DNA of 32,732 nucleotides from Planctomycetota bacterium (GCA_019347905.1 JAHWKJ010000005.1:1-32732), one strand, 5' to 3'; numbered from the stretch's first letter, positions 9,771-18,671 are shown. Made by a program: numbers and translations. Notes: generated by a model not told the origin, from the letters alone.

Positions 9771-11332
9771 AACTGAACCGTATGACCACCCGGCAGCGAA
9801 AGCTCTTGTACGCCGGCATCATCCTGGCCCTCTCGGTGCCGATCATCGTTCTGGGCCGGCCGTCCAGCGAACCGGGCACGGGCGGCCTCCTCACGCAGAA
9901 GCGCGAGCTGCCGGTCGCTCAGGGCGGCTACGACTTGGGCGAGACGACGTTCGGCCGCATCGATCCCACCAGTTCGGTGATGAACCTCGCCCTCCTGGGG
10001 CTGCGGGGCGTCGCGGCCAACATCCTGTGGATGAAACACGACGACTATAAGCGCCAGAAGAACTGGGCGGAAATGCGGGCCGTCACTGAATCGATCATCA
10101 CCCTGCAGCCGCACTTCCTGCAGGTGTGGCGGTTCCACGGCTGGAACCTGGCCTACAACGTCTCGGCCGAGTGGGACGCCGTCGCCGACCGCTGGTACTG
10201 GGTGAAGGAGGGCGGCAAGTTCACGATGAAGGGCGCCGCCCGCAACCGCATCTATTCCGAGCTGCCCTGGGTCACGGGACGCATTCTGGGACAGAAGGTT
10301 GGCCGCAGCGACGAGTGGCGGCAGTTCCGCGGCTTCTTCCGCGACGACCCCGATGACTACACCTGGGGCGAGAACCGGCCCGATACCGACTTCAACCGGC
10401 CGCCCGTTGGCGTCGTCGTCGCCGAACCCTTCGCCGACAATTACCTCGCCGCCAAAGCCTGGTACCTCGACGCCAACCGGCTGGAAGTGGAACACGACCA
10501 GCACATCATGTGGCGGCCGCTGTTCCGCCACTATCCCATGCGCAGCCAGCTCGACTACGCCGAGGCGCTGCAGCGCGACGGCACCTTCGGCGAGATCACC
10601 CGCGGAGAGTGGGTTCGCGCCTACAACGAGTGGACCGGCGAAGACCGCACGCGCCTGGCGTGGCTCGACTTCGAGTACCAGGCGTTCGGCAAAGACGAGT
10701 ACGAGTCGAGCTTCGCCGGCTTGTTGATGCTGGACCCCACCGAGGCGGAGCTGAGGGCCTTGGCCGACAAGGACAAAGACCGCCGCGAGCTGCGGGCGTA
10801 CATCGAGGAGCGGTACAAGCAGCTCCCGCCGCCCGCGGACGGCAAGGCCGCCGACTACGAGGCGAAGCTGCTCGCGGTGAAGCGCGACACGGTGCAGCAG
10901 GACCAGAACACCACCAATTACCTCTACTGGAAGCGCCGCGCCCGGCTGGAGAAGCGCGACGAGATGGTCGAGCTGCATTACCAGATCCATCTCGGCAAAG
11001 AGGCCTACCGCAAGGGCCGCGTCGATTTCGGCCCCAATGGCGAAAAGCCGGAATCGATCCAGCACCTGGAGAAGGGGCTGCTCAAGTACGTCGAGCTGCG
11101 CGACGAACTCGCCCAGAGCGAGAACGCCAGCGAGCTTCGGGAGGAAATGCGCGACCTGAATATCAAGGAAGAGATCCTGATGGCGATGATCTACTGGCGC
11201 TACATCATCGAGCAGATCAACGGCCGCCAGGTGCCGGAGGACTTCCCGCTGAACGATTTCTGGCAGGACGAGGACAATCAGCAAACGATCAACGATTTGC
11301 GGGGCAGGTTCCTGCGTGAGACTTCGGGCTGA
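9767..11332 (+). CDS. Membrane-anchored partner of the ABC-2 exporter, unknown family
   Basis: The 521-aa product starts at the ATG overlapping the permease stop (ATGA), with GGAA just upstream. One N-terminal membrane helix (about residues 13-28, YAGIILALSVPIIVLG) anchors a long soluble part. That part has aromatic-rich helical repeats (ILWMKHDDYKRQKNWAEM; FLQVWRFHGWNLAYNVSAEW) that resemble TPR-like segments, then a strongly charged helical C-terminal half. No catalytic motif is evident. Coupling to the permease argues that it is a dedicated component of the exporter, perhaps a periplasmic adaptor. I know of planctomycete proteins with this context but cannot name a function. Confidence 0.8.
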   Translation: MKLNRMTTRQRKLLYAGIILALSVPIIVLGRPSSEPGTGGLLTQKRELPVAQGGYDLGETTFGRIDPTSSVMNLALLGLRGVAANILWMKHDDYKRQKNWAEMRAVTESIITLQPHFLQVWRFHGWNLAYNVSAEWDAVADRWYWVKEGGKFTMKGAARNRIYSELPWVTGRILGQKVGRSDEWRQFRGFFRDDPDDYTWGENRPDTDFNRPPVGVVVAEPFADNYLAAKAWYLDANRLEVEHDQHIMWRPLFRHYPMRSQLDYAEALQRDGTFGEITRGEWVRAYNEWTGEDRTRLAWLDFEYQAFGKDEYESSFAGLLMLDPTEAELRALADKDKDRRELRAYIEERYKQLPPPADGKAADYEAKLLAVKRDTVQQDQNTTNYLYWKRRARLEKRDEMVELHYQIHLGKEAYRKGRVDFGPNGEKPESIQHLEKGLLKYVELRDELAQSENASELREEMRDLNIKEEILMAMIYWRYIIEQINGRQVPEDFPLNDFWQDEDNQQTINDLRGRFLRETSG

Positions 11333-11355
11333 GCGGTGCGAGCGGCGTGAAATGA

Positions 11356-11608
11356 GCCGTTTAGCCGCGACTCGGAGTCTTCGGAGAGGAGCGCTCGGTG
11401 TCGACGAGACGCTACGGGTGCCACTGGTGGCTTGCCCACCAGTGTCGGACGCCAACACGTGACCCGATGCGGCACAGCGATCGACGGTGAGGAGGTAGGC
11501 GGATTTCTTCCAACATGGGCCGCCGCTCCCGCGCTCGGCACTGGTGGGCGAGCCACCAGTGCCACCCCTCGCGCTCCTCTGCAAAGCCTCCGCGTCGCGG
11601 CTAAACGC
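11356..11608. repeat. Nested inverted-repeat element, GTTTAGCCGCGACTC family (copy A)
   Basis: Outer arms are GCCGTTTAGCCGCGACTC (left, 11356-11373) and its near inverse ending CGCGGCTAAACGC (right, to 11608). Inside, GAGAGGAGCGCT on the left matches AGCGCTCCTCTG-like sequence on the right. Two further palindromes (CACTGGTGG...CCACCAGTG, at about 11421-11443 and 11539-11563) lie within. The right arm carries the stop codon of the MmgE/PrpD gene. Related copies lie at 21225-21345 and 23583-23719. Confidence 0.8.
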
Positions 11609-13076
11609 GGCTTGCCGCCGGGATGAGGCGTCGGAACTCCGCCAGATTCTCCCATTCGTCGAGCTTCCAGCAGGCGTCGAGCAGCCGATCCTGCTGCGCT
11701 TCGTCCAGCACGCCCGCGGCCGGCCGGCGGAACTTGGCGATCAGCTCCTCATCGCTCATCGGGTTCTGATCGTGGCCGCGGGGGAATTCGTTCTCCGCCG
11801 TGAGCCGCCGGCCGTCGTCCAGCGTCACCTCGATGCGGTTGGGAATTCCGCGGGGATACTTCGCCGTCAGCGCGGCATCCCGGTGAACGCGAACCTTCGC
11901 GACAAGTTCCAGCAGCCGCTCGTCGCGCAGCCGCTCGTCGCGGAACGAATCGAGCGTGACATCGCCGTCCATGAGTGCGACGGCGACGCAGTACGGCAGG
12001 CTGTGGTCGGCGGTCTCCCGGGTTTTCGGCCGCCACTTCTCGGGATCCTTGCCGATGATGTCCACCGCCGCGTCGAAGGACGCGATGTCGATGGACTTCA
12101 CCCGGTCCGGATCGCCAATCTGCGGCCGCAGCTCCAGCGCGGCATGGATGGCGCTTTGCGAGTGGTATTCGGCCGGCCAGAACTTGATCGACGTGCGGTC
12201 GATCATGAAGCCGCCGCCCTCCGTTTGCTGGAAAGGGGGACAGGCACCCTCACCGCTCCCGGCTTCCGGTACAAGTCCGGCATGGGGCCGGGAGCCAGTC
12301 CCCCTTTCCAGCGGACCGTCGCGTTCACCGCACAGCGGCTCTAGCTCGAATTCGCCCGAAACCTGACGGAAAAAACCCATCGTTCCCTCGAATAGCGGCG
12401 CCGGCCCCGTCAGTCCTTCGGCGGCGAGCAGTGCGGCGAACACGCCGTTCCGGGCCGCATTGGCGAACGCGCAGCCCTTCCATTCGGACAATTCGCCGGC
12501 GCGCGTCTGCCGCAGCGCGACGTTCGGCGTGCCGGCGAGGTTCAGCGCCTGCTCGATGCCGCCCGCGTCCAGTCCCAGCAGACGCGCGGCGGCGGCTGCC
12601 GTCGAAAACGCGCCGTAGGTCACATGGTCCCAGCCGCGGGCGCGAATGCTGGCGGCGTCGCACAGCCGGCACTGAATCTCATAGGCCAGGACGGTCGCAA
12701 CGATGATTTCGCGCCCGTCGGCCCCGGCCGCATCCGCCGCGGCGAACACGGCGGCGAGGTTGTCGCTGGGATGGGCCGGCTCCAGCGAGAGGTACGTGTC
12801 GTTGTAGTCGAGATAGCGGATGAGGACGCCGTCGGCGAACGCCGCCAGTTCCGGGCTGGTCCGCCGCTCGCCACCGCCGAGCCAGCCGGCGCCGCGCTCG
12901 CTCCGCGTGCGCACCGCCAGCCGCCGCGCGACGCTCGGCGCGTGCGCCCGCCACGCGCCGCACGCGCAGGCCAGCGAATCGATCACGCGCCGCTTGACCT
13001 CGTGCACGGTCGACGCATCGAGCTGCTCGTATCGCAGCGACTTCGCATAGGCAGCGAGGCGGGCGGCGAGGGTCAT
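11601..13076 (-). CDS. MmgE/PrpD family protein (2-methylcitrate dehydratase-like)
   Basis: Family members include 2-methylcitrate dehydratase, cis-aconitate decarboxylase and iminodisuccinate epimerase, so the substrate is open. The start at 13076 begins the usual N-terminal helical region; the longer frame upstream runs through a repeat element. The 491-aa product has the family signposts: VIDSLACACGAW (31-42), YLDYNDTYLSLEPAHPSDN (88-106), SEWKGCAFANAARNG (197-211) and IKFWPAEYHSQSAI (297-310). About 32 residues (254-285) are encoded by a palindromic repeat inserted in frame, and without them the length is close to the family norm. The final residues and the TAG come from another repeat. 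It lies downstream of the ornithine cyclodeaminase-family gene on the same strand. Confidence 0.85.
   Translation of the reverse strand: MTLAARLAAYAKSLRYEQLDASTVHEVKRRVIDSLACACGAWRAHAPSVARRLAVRTRSERGAGWLGGGERRTSPELAAFADGVLIRYLDYNDTYLSLEPAHPSDNLAAVFAAADAAGADGREIIVATVLAYEIQCRLCDAASIRARGWDHVTYGAFSTAAAAARLLGLDAGGIEQALNLAGTPNVALRQTRAGELSEWKGCAFANAARNGVFAALLAAEGLTGPAPLFEGTMGFFRQVSGEFELEPLCGERDGPLERGTGSRPHAGLVPEAGSGEGACPPFQQTEGGGFMIDRTSIKFWPAEYHSQSAIHAALELRPQIGDPDRVKSIDIASFDAAVDIIGKDPEKWRPKTRETADHSLPYCVAVALMDGDVTLDSFRDERLRDERLLELVAKVRVHRDAALTAKYPRGIPNRIEVTLDDGRRLTAENEFPRGHDQNPMSDEELIAKFRRPAAGVLDEAQQDRLLDACWKLDEWENLAEFRRLIPAASRV
12227..12312. repeat. In-frame palindromic repeat inside the MmgE/PrpD gene
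   Basis: GCTGGAAAGGGGGACAGG at 12227-12244 is the near inverse of CCAGTCCCCCTTTCCAGC at 12295-12312. Inner arms are GCTCCCGGC (12255-12263) and GCCGGGAGC (12287-12295). On the minus strand it encodes about 32 Gly/Pro/Arg-rich residues with no stop, placed between the EPLCGERDG and IDRTSIKFW segments of the enzyme. Confidence 0.85.
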
Positions 13077-13113
13077 GCCTGGGGTCCAGAATTGGCCTTC
13101 GTTTCTAACGACC

Positions 13114-13315
13114 AGCCGCGGCAGCGGCGACAGACCGTAGCCCACGGCGCCAGCCGTGGGGCGACCAACACCCACGTCCGACGAAGCCCCGGAAGGGGCG
13201 AAAGAAGCCGAGTGTTCGTTCTGCCGCCCCTGCCGGGGCTCACCGAAGCGAGGTATCTCCAGTCTCCCCACGGCTTTCGCCGTGGGCTACGCTCTACCGC
13301 CGCTACCGCGGCTAA
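13114..13315. repeat. Nested inverted-repeat element between two minus-strand genes
   Basis: The outer arms are AGCCGCGGCAGCGGCG (left) and CGCCGCTACCGCGGCT (right). The middle arms are GTAGCCCACGGC and GCCGTGGGCTAC, each side itself palindromic (CCCACGGC..GCCGTGGG). The inner arms are GCCCCGGAAGGGGC and GCCCCTGCCGGGGC. The element fills most of the gap between the ornithine cyclodeaminase-family gene and the MmgE/PrpD gene, and may affect their cotranscription. Confidence 0.8.
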
Positions 13316-13326
13316 GGCTCGCCATC

Positions 13327-14280
13327 TCAAAACGGCAACTCGCGTCCCAATCCCTCGCGCCGAGCCCGTTCCAGAATCTCCGCCCCCACCGCCACATCTT
13401 CGATCGCCAGGCCGACCGACTTGAAGAGCGTGATATCGTCCGGGACTGCGCGGCCCGTCTGTCGGCCGGAGACGACGTCGCACAGCTCGTGCATCAGCGG
13501 CCAGTCGACCGCGCCTTCCTCCAGCGCCTCGACGAAATCGCCCGCCTCCAGGCGGCACTGTTCGATGCTGTCGCACACGATGTGGTTTGCCCGCCGCACG
13601 GTCGTCTCGTCGATCTCGGCCTTCAACAGAAAGTTCGAGCCGATCACGTTCAGGTGCGTGCCCTCGTCGAGCGCGCGGCCGTCGAACACCGGCGTCTTAC
13701 TGGAGGTCGCACAGATCACGATGTCTTTTTCCGCGGCGGCTTCCTCCGGCGAATGCACCGGCACGACCTGCGTGCCGCAATACTCGCTCATTTCCTCGGC
13801 GAAGGCGATCTGCCGTTCCGCGTTCGGGCTGAAGACGTCGACGCGGTCGATGCGGCGGACGGTGCAGACGGCCTTGAGTTGCGTGCGGGCCTGCCGTCCG
13901 CTGCCGAACAGCCCCACGACCCGCGCATCGGGGCGGGCCATGTACTCGGTCGCGACGCCGCTGGTGGCGCCGGTCCGCAGCCGGCCGAGATGATCGGCCT
14001 CGATCAGCGCGCGCATCTCGCCGCTGCCGGCGTCGTATAATGCCACGTGGAACCGCGAGTTTTTGGCCGTCGTGGTATAGGCTTTGAAGCCCACGAGGCC
14101 CAGGTACTCCGCCGCGGCCGACATGGTGTGCAGCATGATCCCCGGCGCTTGCGCGCGGGCGCGGGGCACGTTGACGGCCTCGCCGGACGCCAGACGACGA
14201 AACGCCTCCTCGACGACCTCGATCGCCGCCTCCATGTTCATCAGCTCGCGGACGTCGTCTTCCGTCAGGTACAACGCCAT
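13327..14280 (-). CDS. Ornithine cyclodeaminase / mu-crystallin family NAD(P)-binding protein
   Basis: The family includes ornithine cyclodeaminase, alanine dehydrogenase, ketimine and iminosuccinate reductases, all NAD(P)-dependent enzymes acting on amino acids or imines. The 317-aa length matches. Visible motifs are GFKAYT with Lys66, the substrate/cofactor segment LGRLRTGATSG (98-108), the Rossmann turn GLFGSGRQA (123-131), the NVIGSN strand (211-216), the CDSIEQC segment (236-242) with the likely catalytic Asp237, and the C-terminal DITLFKSVGLAIED helix start. Which substrate is used cannot be read from sequence. It is upstream of the MmgE/PrpD gene on the same strand with a repeat element between, so the two may share a pathway. 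Confidence 0.88.
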   Translation of the reverse strand: MALYLTEDDVRELMNMEAAIEVVEEAFRRLASGEAVNVPRARAQAPGIMLHTMSAAAEYLGLVGFKAYTTTAKNSRFHVALYDAGSGEMRALIEADHLGRLRTGATSGVATEYMARPDARVVGLFGSGRQARTQLKAVCTVRRIDRVDVFSPNAERQIAFAEEMSEYCGTQVVPVHSPEEAAAEKDIVICATSSKTPVFDGRALDEGTHLNVIGSNFLLKAEIDETTVRRANHIVCDSIEQCRLEAGDFVEALEEGAVDWPLMHELCDVVSGRQTGRAVPDDITLFKSVGLAIEDVAVGAEILERARREGLGRELPF

Positions 14281-14373
14281 GGGTCACCGGCTTTCGAGAG
14301 TATCTGATGCTGGGACGCATTGTAGTCCGCGCGGGTGGAATGAACAGAGGGCGCGAGGAATGACGAAGCTCGA

Positions 14374-17025
14374 ATGACGAAGCCCGCTACGATTCGCATA
14401 CGCGGTGCGCGCACGCATAACCTGCGGGGAGTCGACGTCGATATTCCGCACGGGCGGCTCGTCGTGCTCACGGGGGTCAGCGGCAGCGGGAAAAGCTCGC
14501 TGGCGTTCGACACCATCTTCGCCGAAGGGCAGCGGCGGTTCCTCGAGAGTCTCTCGGCGTACTCGCGGCAGTTTCTCGATCTGCTCCAGCGGCCCGACGT
14601 GGATGCCATCGACGGGCTGCCGCCCACCGTGAGCGTCGATCAGCGGACCGGGGCCGCGCAGCCGCGGAGCACGCTGGGCACGACAACCGAGATTCTCGAC
14701 TACCTGCGGCTCTTATACGCCCGAGCCGGCACCGCGCACTGCACCGGCTGTGGGCGCGAAGTGGCCGGGCAAAGCTCGCAGGCGATTGTCGAGCGAGTGC
14801 TCGCGCTGGGCGAGCGGCGGAAGGTGATGCTGCTCGCGCCGGTCGTCCGCGGACGCAAGGGGCAGCACCAGCAGGTGTTCGCCGACATCGCCGCGGCAGG
14901 CTTCGTGCGCGCCCGCGTCGATGGCGAGATTGCCGACATCGCGGAGCCTCCCGCGCTCGATGCCCGCCGCCGGCACACGATCGAGGCCGTCGTCGACCGG
15001 CTGGTGCTGAAGGAGGGCCTGCGGGGCCGCGTGCAGGAATCGGTCGATCTCGCGCTGCGCTACGGCGAGGGCACCTGCTCGGTCGTGTGGCAGGAAGACA
15101 ATGAGTGGCTCGAGCGGCTCTACAGCGAACGCTTCGCCTGTCCCGACTGCGGCCTGAGCTTCCCCACGCCAGAGCCGCGCACGTTCAGCTTCAACAGCCC
15201 CTACGGCGCCTGCCCGACGTGCGATGGGCTGGGAGTCGGCGCTCACCCCCCCTCACCCCCCCTTAGTAAGGGGGGGGCAGGGGGGGTCGAGGAGGTGAAG
15301 GTCGACGTTGAACTCGACACTGTACTCGCCTGCCCCGACTGCGGCGGCAGCCGACTCAACGACTTCGCCCGCCGCGTGACGATCGACGGCCGCAGCATCG
15401 CCGAAGTCTCCGCCATGAGCGTCGGCGACGCGGTTGTCTGGGCGGAGAATCTCCTGCGAGCGCTGCGCTCCTCGTCGCCGCCGTTCGCTCCCGAAGGCCG
15501 CGAAGTCGCCCTCCGCACGCTCCCGGAAGTCGCACGTCGGCTGCGCTTCCTCGTCGAAGTCGGGCTGGATTATCTCACGCTCGATCGCCGCACGCACACG
15601 CTCTCCGGCGGCGAGTTTCAGCGTGCCCGCCTGGCTGGATGCCTGGGATCGGGGTTGATCGGCACGTGCTTCGTACTCGACGAGCCGACAATCGGCCTGC
15701 ACCCGCGCGACACGGCGAAGCTGCTCACCGCACTGGAAGAGCTGCGCAATCAGGGCAACACCGTCCTCGTGGTCGAACACGACATCGACACGATGCGCCG
15801 CGCCGACTATCTCATCGATCTCGGCCCCGGAGCCGGTGCCGACGGCGGACGCATCGTCGCCACCGGCACCCCCGCTGAAGTGGCCACCGCGAATGATTCA
15901 CTCACAGCGCGCTACCTCTCCCACGACGACACTGCCACATTTCCCCCCCTTACTAAGGGGGGGCCAGGGGGGGGTGGCCGCAGAGCACGTCGCCTCATCC
16001 CACAAGGCCTCCTGCGGCTCGAGCAGGTTGGCACCCACAACCTCCAAAACGTCACCGTCGAGTTCCCGCTGGGCCTGTTGACCTGCGTCACAGGCGTCAG
16101 TGGCTCCGGCAAAAGCTCACTGGTGATCGATTCGCTGGTGCCGGCGGTGCGCGACGCGCTGGCAAGCCCGCGGGTTCGGGCCCGTGGGCGCTGGGGACTT
16201 CTTTCAGGCGCCGAAGCCATCGACCGCCTCGTGCAGGTCGATCAGTCGCCGCTGGGACGCAGCGGCCGCTCGAATCCTGCCACGTACTCGGGCGTGTGGA
16301 ACGAGGTGCGGCAGGTATTCGCCACCACCCGCGAGGCGCGCTTGCGCGGCTTCACCGCGCGGCGATTCAGCTTCAACTCGCGCGACGGCCGCTGTGAGAC
16401 CTGCGCCGGCCGCGGCACGCGCCGCATCGAGATGCAGTATCTGCCCGACCTGTTCGTCGCGTGCGAAACCTGCCGCGGGGCGCGGTTCAACCGGCAGACG
16501 CTGTCGATCCGCTATCGCGGCAAGAGCGTGGCCGACGTGCTGGCGATGCGGTTCGACGAGGCGCTTGGCTTCTTCGAGAACTTCCCGCGGATTGTCTCGC
16601 GATTGAAGACGTTTGTGGACGTGGGGCTGGGCTACCTGTGCCTGGGGCAATCGTCGCTGGATCTGTCCGGCGGCGAAGCCCAGCGGGTGCGGCTGGCGAC
16701 GGAGTTAGGCCGCCCCGCCTCCGGCCGCACGCTGTTCGTGCTCGACGAGCCGACCACCGGCCTGCACCCGGCCGACGTCGAACGCCTGCTGAACGTGCTG
16801 CACCAACTGGTGGACCGCGGCGACACCGCGATTGCGATCGAGCACCATCTGGACGTGATGGCCAATTCCGACTGGCTGATCGACCTCGGCCCCGAAGCCG
16901 GCGCCGCCGGCGGCGAGATCCTGTTTGAAGGTCCGCCGCACGAGATCGCCAGCGCCCGCGGCCACACGGCCGCCGCGCTGAGCGAGTTCCTGTCGGCCGC
17001 TCGTGTCACGCCGACGGGCGGTTGA
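14374..17025 (+). CDS. UvrA-family ABC ATPase lacking the insertion domain
   Basis: UvrA finds DNA damage and loads UvrB in nucleotide excision repair. The 883-aa product has both ATPase modules: Walker A GVSGSGKSS at 34-42 and 574-582, signatures LSGGE at 410-414 and 764-768, and Walker B motifs FVLDEP in both. The first zinc site is C256/C259/C280/C283 and the second is C674/C677/C697/C700. The UvrB-binding region (about 120-250) aligns well with the E. coli protein as I recall it. Between the first zinc site and ACPDCGGSRL (319-328) there are only about 35 residues where E. coli has well over 100, so the insertion domain is missing. In its place sits an in-frame palindromic repeat (289-305). 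A second repeat (about 523-534) lies in the linker between the modules. No uvrB or uvrC is nearby. It is probably a UvrA paralogue. Confidence 0.88.
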   Translation: MTKPATIRIRGARTHNLRGVDVDIPHGRLVVLTGVSGSGKSSLAFDTIFAEGQRRFLESLSAYSRQFLDLLQRPDVDAIDGLPPTVSVDQRTGAAQPRSTLGTTTEILDYLRLLYARAGTAHCTGCGREVAGQSSQAIVERVLALGERRKVMLLAPVVRGRKGQHQQVFADIAAAGFVRARVDGEIADIAEPPALDARRRHTIEAVVDRLVLKEGLRGRVQESVDLALRYGEGTCSVVWQEDNEWLERLYSERFACPDCGLSFPTPEPRTFSFNSPYGACPTCDGLGVGAHPPSPPLSKGGAGGVEEVKVDVELDTVLACPDCGGSRLNDFARRVTIDGRSIAEVSAMSVGDAVVWAENLLRALRSSSPPFAPEGREVALRTLPEVARRLRFLVEVGLDYLTLDRRTHTLSGGEFQRARLAGCLGSGLIGTCFVLDEPTIGLHPRDTAKLLTALEELRNQGNTVLVVEHDIDTMRRADYLIDLGPGAGADGGRIVATGTPAEVATANDSLTARYLSHDDTATFPPLTKGGPGGGGRRARRLIPQGLLRLEQVGTHNLQNVTVEFPLGLLTCVTGVSGSGKSSLVIDSLVPAVRDALASPRVRARGRWGLLSGAEAIDRLVQVDQSPLGRSGRSNPATYSGVWNEVRQVFATTREARLRGFTARRFSFNSRDGRCETCAGRGTRRIEMQYLPDLFVACETCRGARFNRQTLSIRYRGKSVADVLAMRFDEALGFFENFPRIVSRLKTFVDVGLGYLCLGQSSLDLSGGEAQRVRLATELGRPASGRTLFVLDEPTTGLHPADVERLLNVLHQLVDRGDTAIAIEHHLDVMANSDWLIDLGPEAGAAGGEILFEGPPHEIASARGHTAAALSEFLSAARVTPTGG
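15244..15289. repeat. G-run palindrome in uvrA-like gene, copy 1 (TTAGTAA core)
   Basis: C7-TTAGTAA-G8 is flanked by a second C-run on the left and a second G-run on the right. In this frame it encodes HPPSPPLSKGGAGGV. It lies exactly where the UvrA insertion domain would be. Confidence 0.9.
15943..15976. repeat. G-run palindrome in uvrA-like gene, copy 2 (TTACTAA core)
   Basis: C7-TTACTAA-G7 is followed by CCA and a second G-run. In frame it encodes PPLTKGGPGGG, in the linker between the two ATPase modules. It is the same frame and nearly the same peptide as copy 1. Confidence 0.9.
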
Positions 17026-17144
17026 TAGACTGTCAGAGCGGAGGGTGCATGGGCACGCGGCTCACCGGACGCGGTGTGCAGGGCCTTCGCAGCGGGGCAT
17101 CGATACAAACGCAGTCCCTCACCCGCTTCTGGGATGGTTCGCAC

Positions 17145-18632
17145 ATGGCCACTGTCCACCTCTTGCGCCGCATCGTGCCAGCCGCGTTCGTTGTCGGCTG
17201 GCTGGTGTCTCCCCTGACAGCGCAGGTCGGAGGCGTCTACATCGACGCCGCCGGCATGCTCCGCGAGACGGCCACGCTGGCGCCCGACGACCGGCTCGAT
17301 CTGGTGCGGCGGCACCTCGTGGGGCAGGCTGTTTCCGATGACGTGGCGGCGGAGAGTGCGCTGCGAAAGGTTTCGCTCGCGCGGCTGGAGGCTCGCGTGC
17401 AGGCGCTGCGCGAGGCCGGACAGGATCTGCCGGCCGACGTTGAGTATCTCGCCGGGCTGACGGCCGTGCGTTACGTGTTCTTCGACGCCGCCGGCCGCGA
17501 CGTAATCGTAGCCGGTCCCGCGGAGGGGTGGACTCTGGCAGACAGCGGCGAGGTCGTCGGCGTGCGGTCAAACCGCCCCGTGCTGCATCTCGATGATCTG
17601 ATCGTGGCCCTGCGGTATGCTTTCGCCCGCGAGCCTTTCGGTCCCCCCCCTTACGAAGGGGGGGTTAGGGGGGGTGACGGCGATACGACACGTGATCTTG
17701 CTCGGACCCCCCCTGGCCCCCCCTTAGCAAGGGGGAGAACAGAGGAGGCCGGGTTCATCGGTTGCTCGATCGAGCCGACGGCCGAGGGCGTGACGCGTTA
17801 TGCGTCCTACATGCGAAAGCTGAGCGGCATCGACCGCTCGCAGCCGGGGGCGGTTTTCGCCGGCATGGAACAGGCCATGGGTCCTCAGGACGTCAAGCTG
17901 TACGGCGTCGACGGATCGAGCCGCTTCGCGCTGGTGATGGTCGCCGCCGATTATCGTCTCAAGCGCATCGCGCTCGGCCACGATCCCTCGCCGGTGCGCG
18001 ACGTGGTGAACTACCTCGACTTGTGCGTCCGGCGCTTCAACCGCCGGGCGGTGTCGCGGCAGCACCGCTGGTGGTTCACGGCCGGCTACGATGCGGTGTA
18101 CCACACGCCCGACGAGCTGGCCTTCGAGCTGTCGGGCCACGGCGTAAAAGTGGTGACTGCCCAGACACTGCCAGGGCAGGCCGACGACGACGACACGGAC
18201 GAACCCTCCAGCCCCAACGCAAAGCTGTTTGCTGAAACGTTCACGCGGCACTTCGAGGACGTGGCGGAGAAGGTGCCGGTGTTCCAGGAACTCCAGAACC
18301 TCATCGGCCTGGCGACGCTGGCAGAACTGATCGCGGAGAAGTTCGAGGTCGGTCCGGGCGACGACGCGCCGGCGACATGGCGGCCACGGCATTTCCTCGA
18401 CGAGGACGCCTGCCCCATCGCCCGTTATCCGGTGCCGAAGATGGTCCCCTCGCTGGCCAACTTCCGCCTGGCCGGCGGCCGGCACTGGATCATCTCCATC
18501 AGCGGCGGCGTCGAAATCCAACCACGCGAGCTGACCGCCCGCCGCGTACGAAAGGCGGCCCCCGACGGCAGCCTGACGGAACTGCACGGGCACGCGGTAT
18601 CGCGCTCGGGCGAAGGGTGGTGGTGGGATTGA
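17145..18632 (+). CDS. Secreted DUF1598-like planctomycete protein
   Basis: The start at 17145 gives a 495-aa protein with a signal peptide (hydrophobic residues 11-24, cleavage near LTAQ-VGG). An upstream in-frame ATG at 17022 overlaps the UvrA-like stop and only adds a non-hydrophobic tail. The opening VGGVYIDAAGMLRETA and the central region fit my memory of DUF1598, a planctomycete family of unknown function. No catalytic motif is apparent. Two palindromic repeats encode residues about 163-203 in frame, between LIVALRYAFARE and FIGCSIEP. The C-terminus ends in a Trp-rich GEGWWWD. The family name is from memory and should be treated as tentative; the secreted location is better supported. 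Confidence 0.7.
   Translation: MATVHLLRRIVPAAFVVGWLVSPLTAQVGGVYIDAAGMLRETATLAPDDRLDLVRRHLVGQAVSDDVAAESALRKVSLARLEARVQALREAGQDLPADVEYLAGLTAVRYVFFDAAGRDVIVAGPAEGWTLADSGEVVGVRSNRPVLHLDDLIVALRYAFAREPFGPPPYEGGVRGGDGDTTRDLARTPPGPPLARGRTEEAGFIGCSIEPTAEGVTRYASYMRKLSGIDRSQPGAVFAGMEQAMGPQDVKLYGVDGSSRFALVMVAADYRLKRIALGHDPSPVRDVVNYLDLCVRRFNRRAVSRQHRWWFTAGYDAVYHTPDELAFELSGHGVKVVTAQTLPGQADDDDTDEPSSPNAKLFAETFTRHFEDVAEKVPVFQELQNLIGLATLAELIAEKFEVGPGDDAPATWRPRHFLDEDACPIARYPVPKMVPSLANFRLAGGRHWIISISGGVEIQPRELTARRVRKAAPDGSLTELHGHAVSRSGEGWWWD
17643..17735. repeat. Pair of G-run palindromes in the DUF1598-like gene
   Basis: Copy 1 is C8-TTACGAA-G7 with a second G-run (17643-17675). Copy 2 is a C-run, TGG, C7-TTAGCAA-G5 (17707-17735). 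They are arranged as inverted copies around a ~31-base spacer. The reading frame through them differs from that in the uvrA-like gene, giving PPPYEGGVRGG and PPGPPLARG. Copy 1 has TTACGAA, which leaves open the frame that TTAGTAA would close. Confidence 0.88.
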
Positions 18633-18671
18633 AATCAATGGCAGTTCGCGGGTGCCCGGTAGAGGCTGAGC

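Noticed and set aside
11356-11608. CRISPR array
   Set aside because: Repeats are nested inverted arms, not regularly spaced direct repeats, and no cas genes are present.
15244-15976. G-run palindromes as rho-independent terminators
   Set aside because: They lie inside an intact reading frame with clear coding on both sides and no T-run follows.
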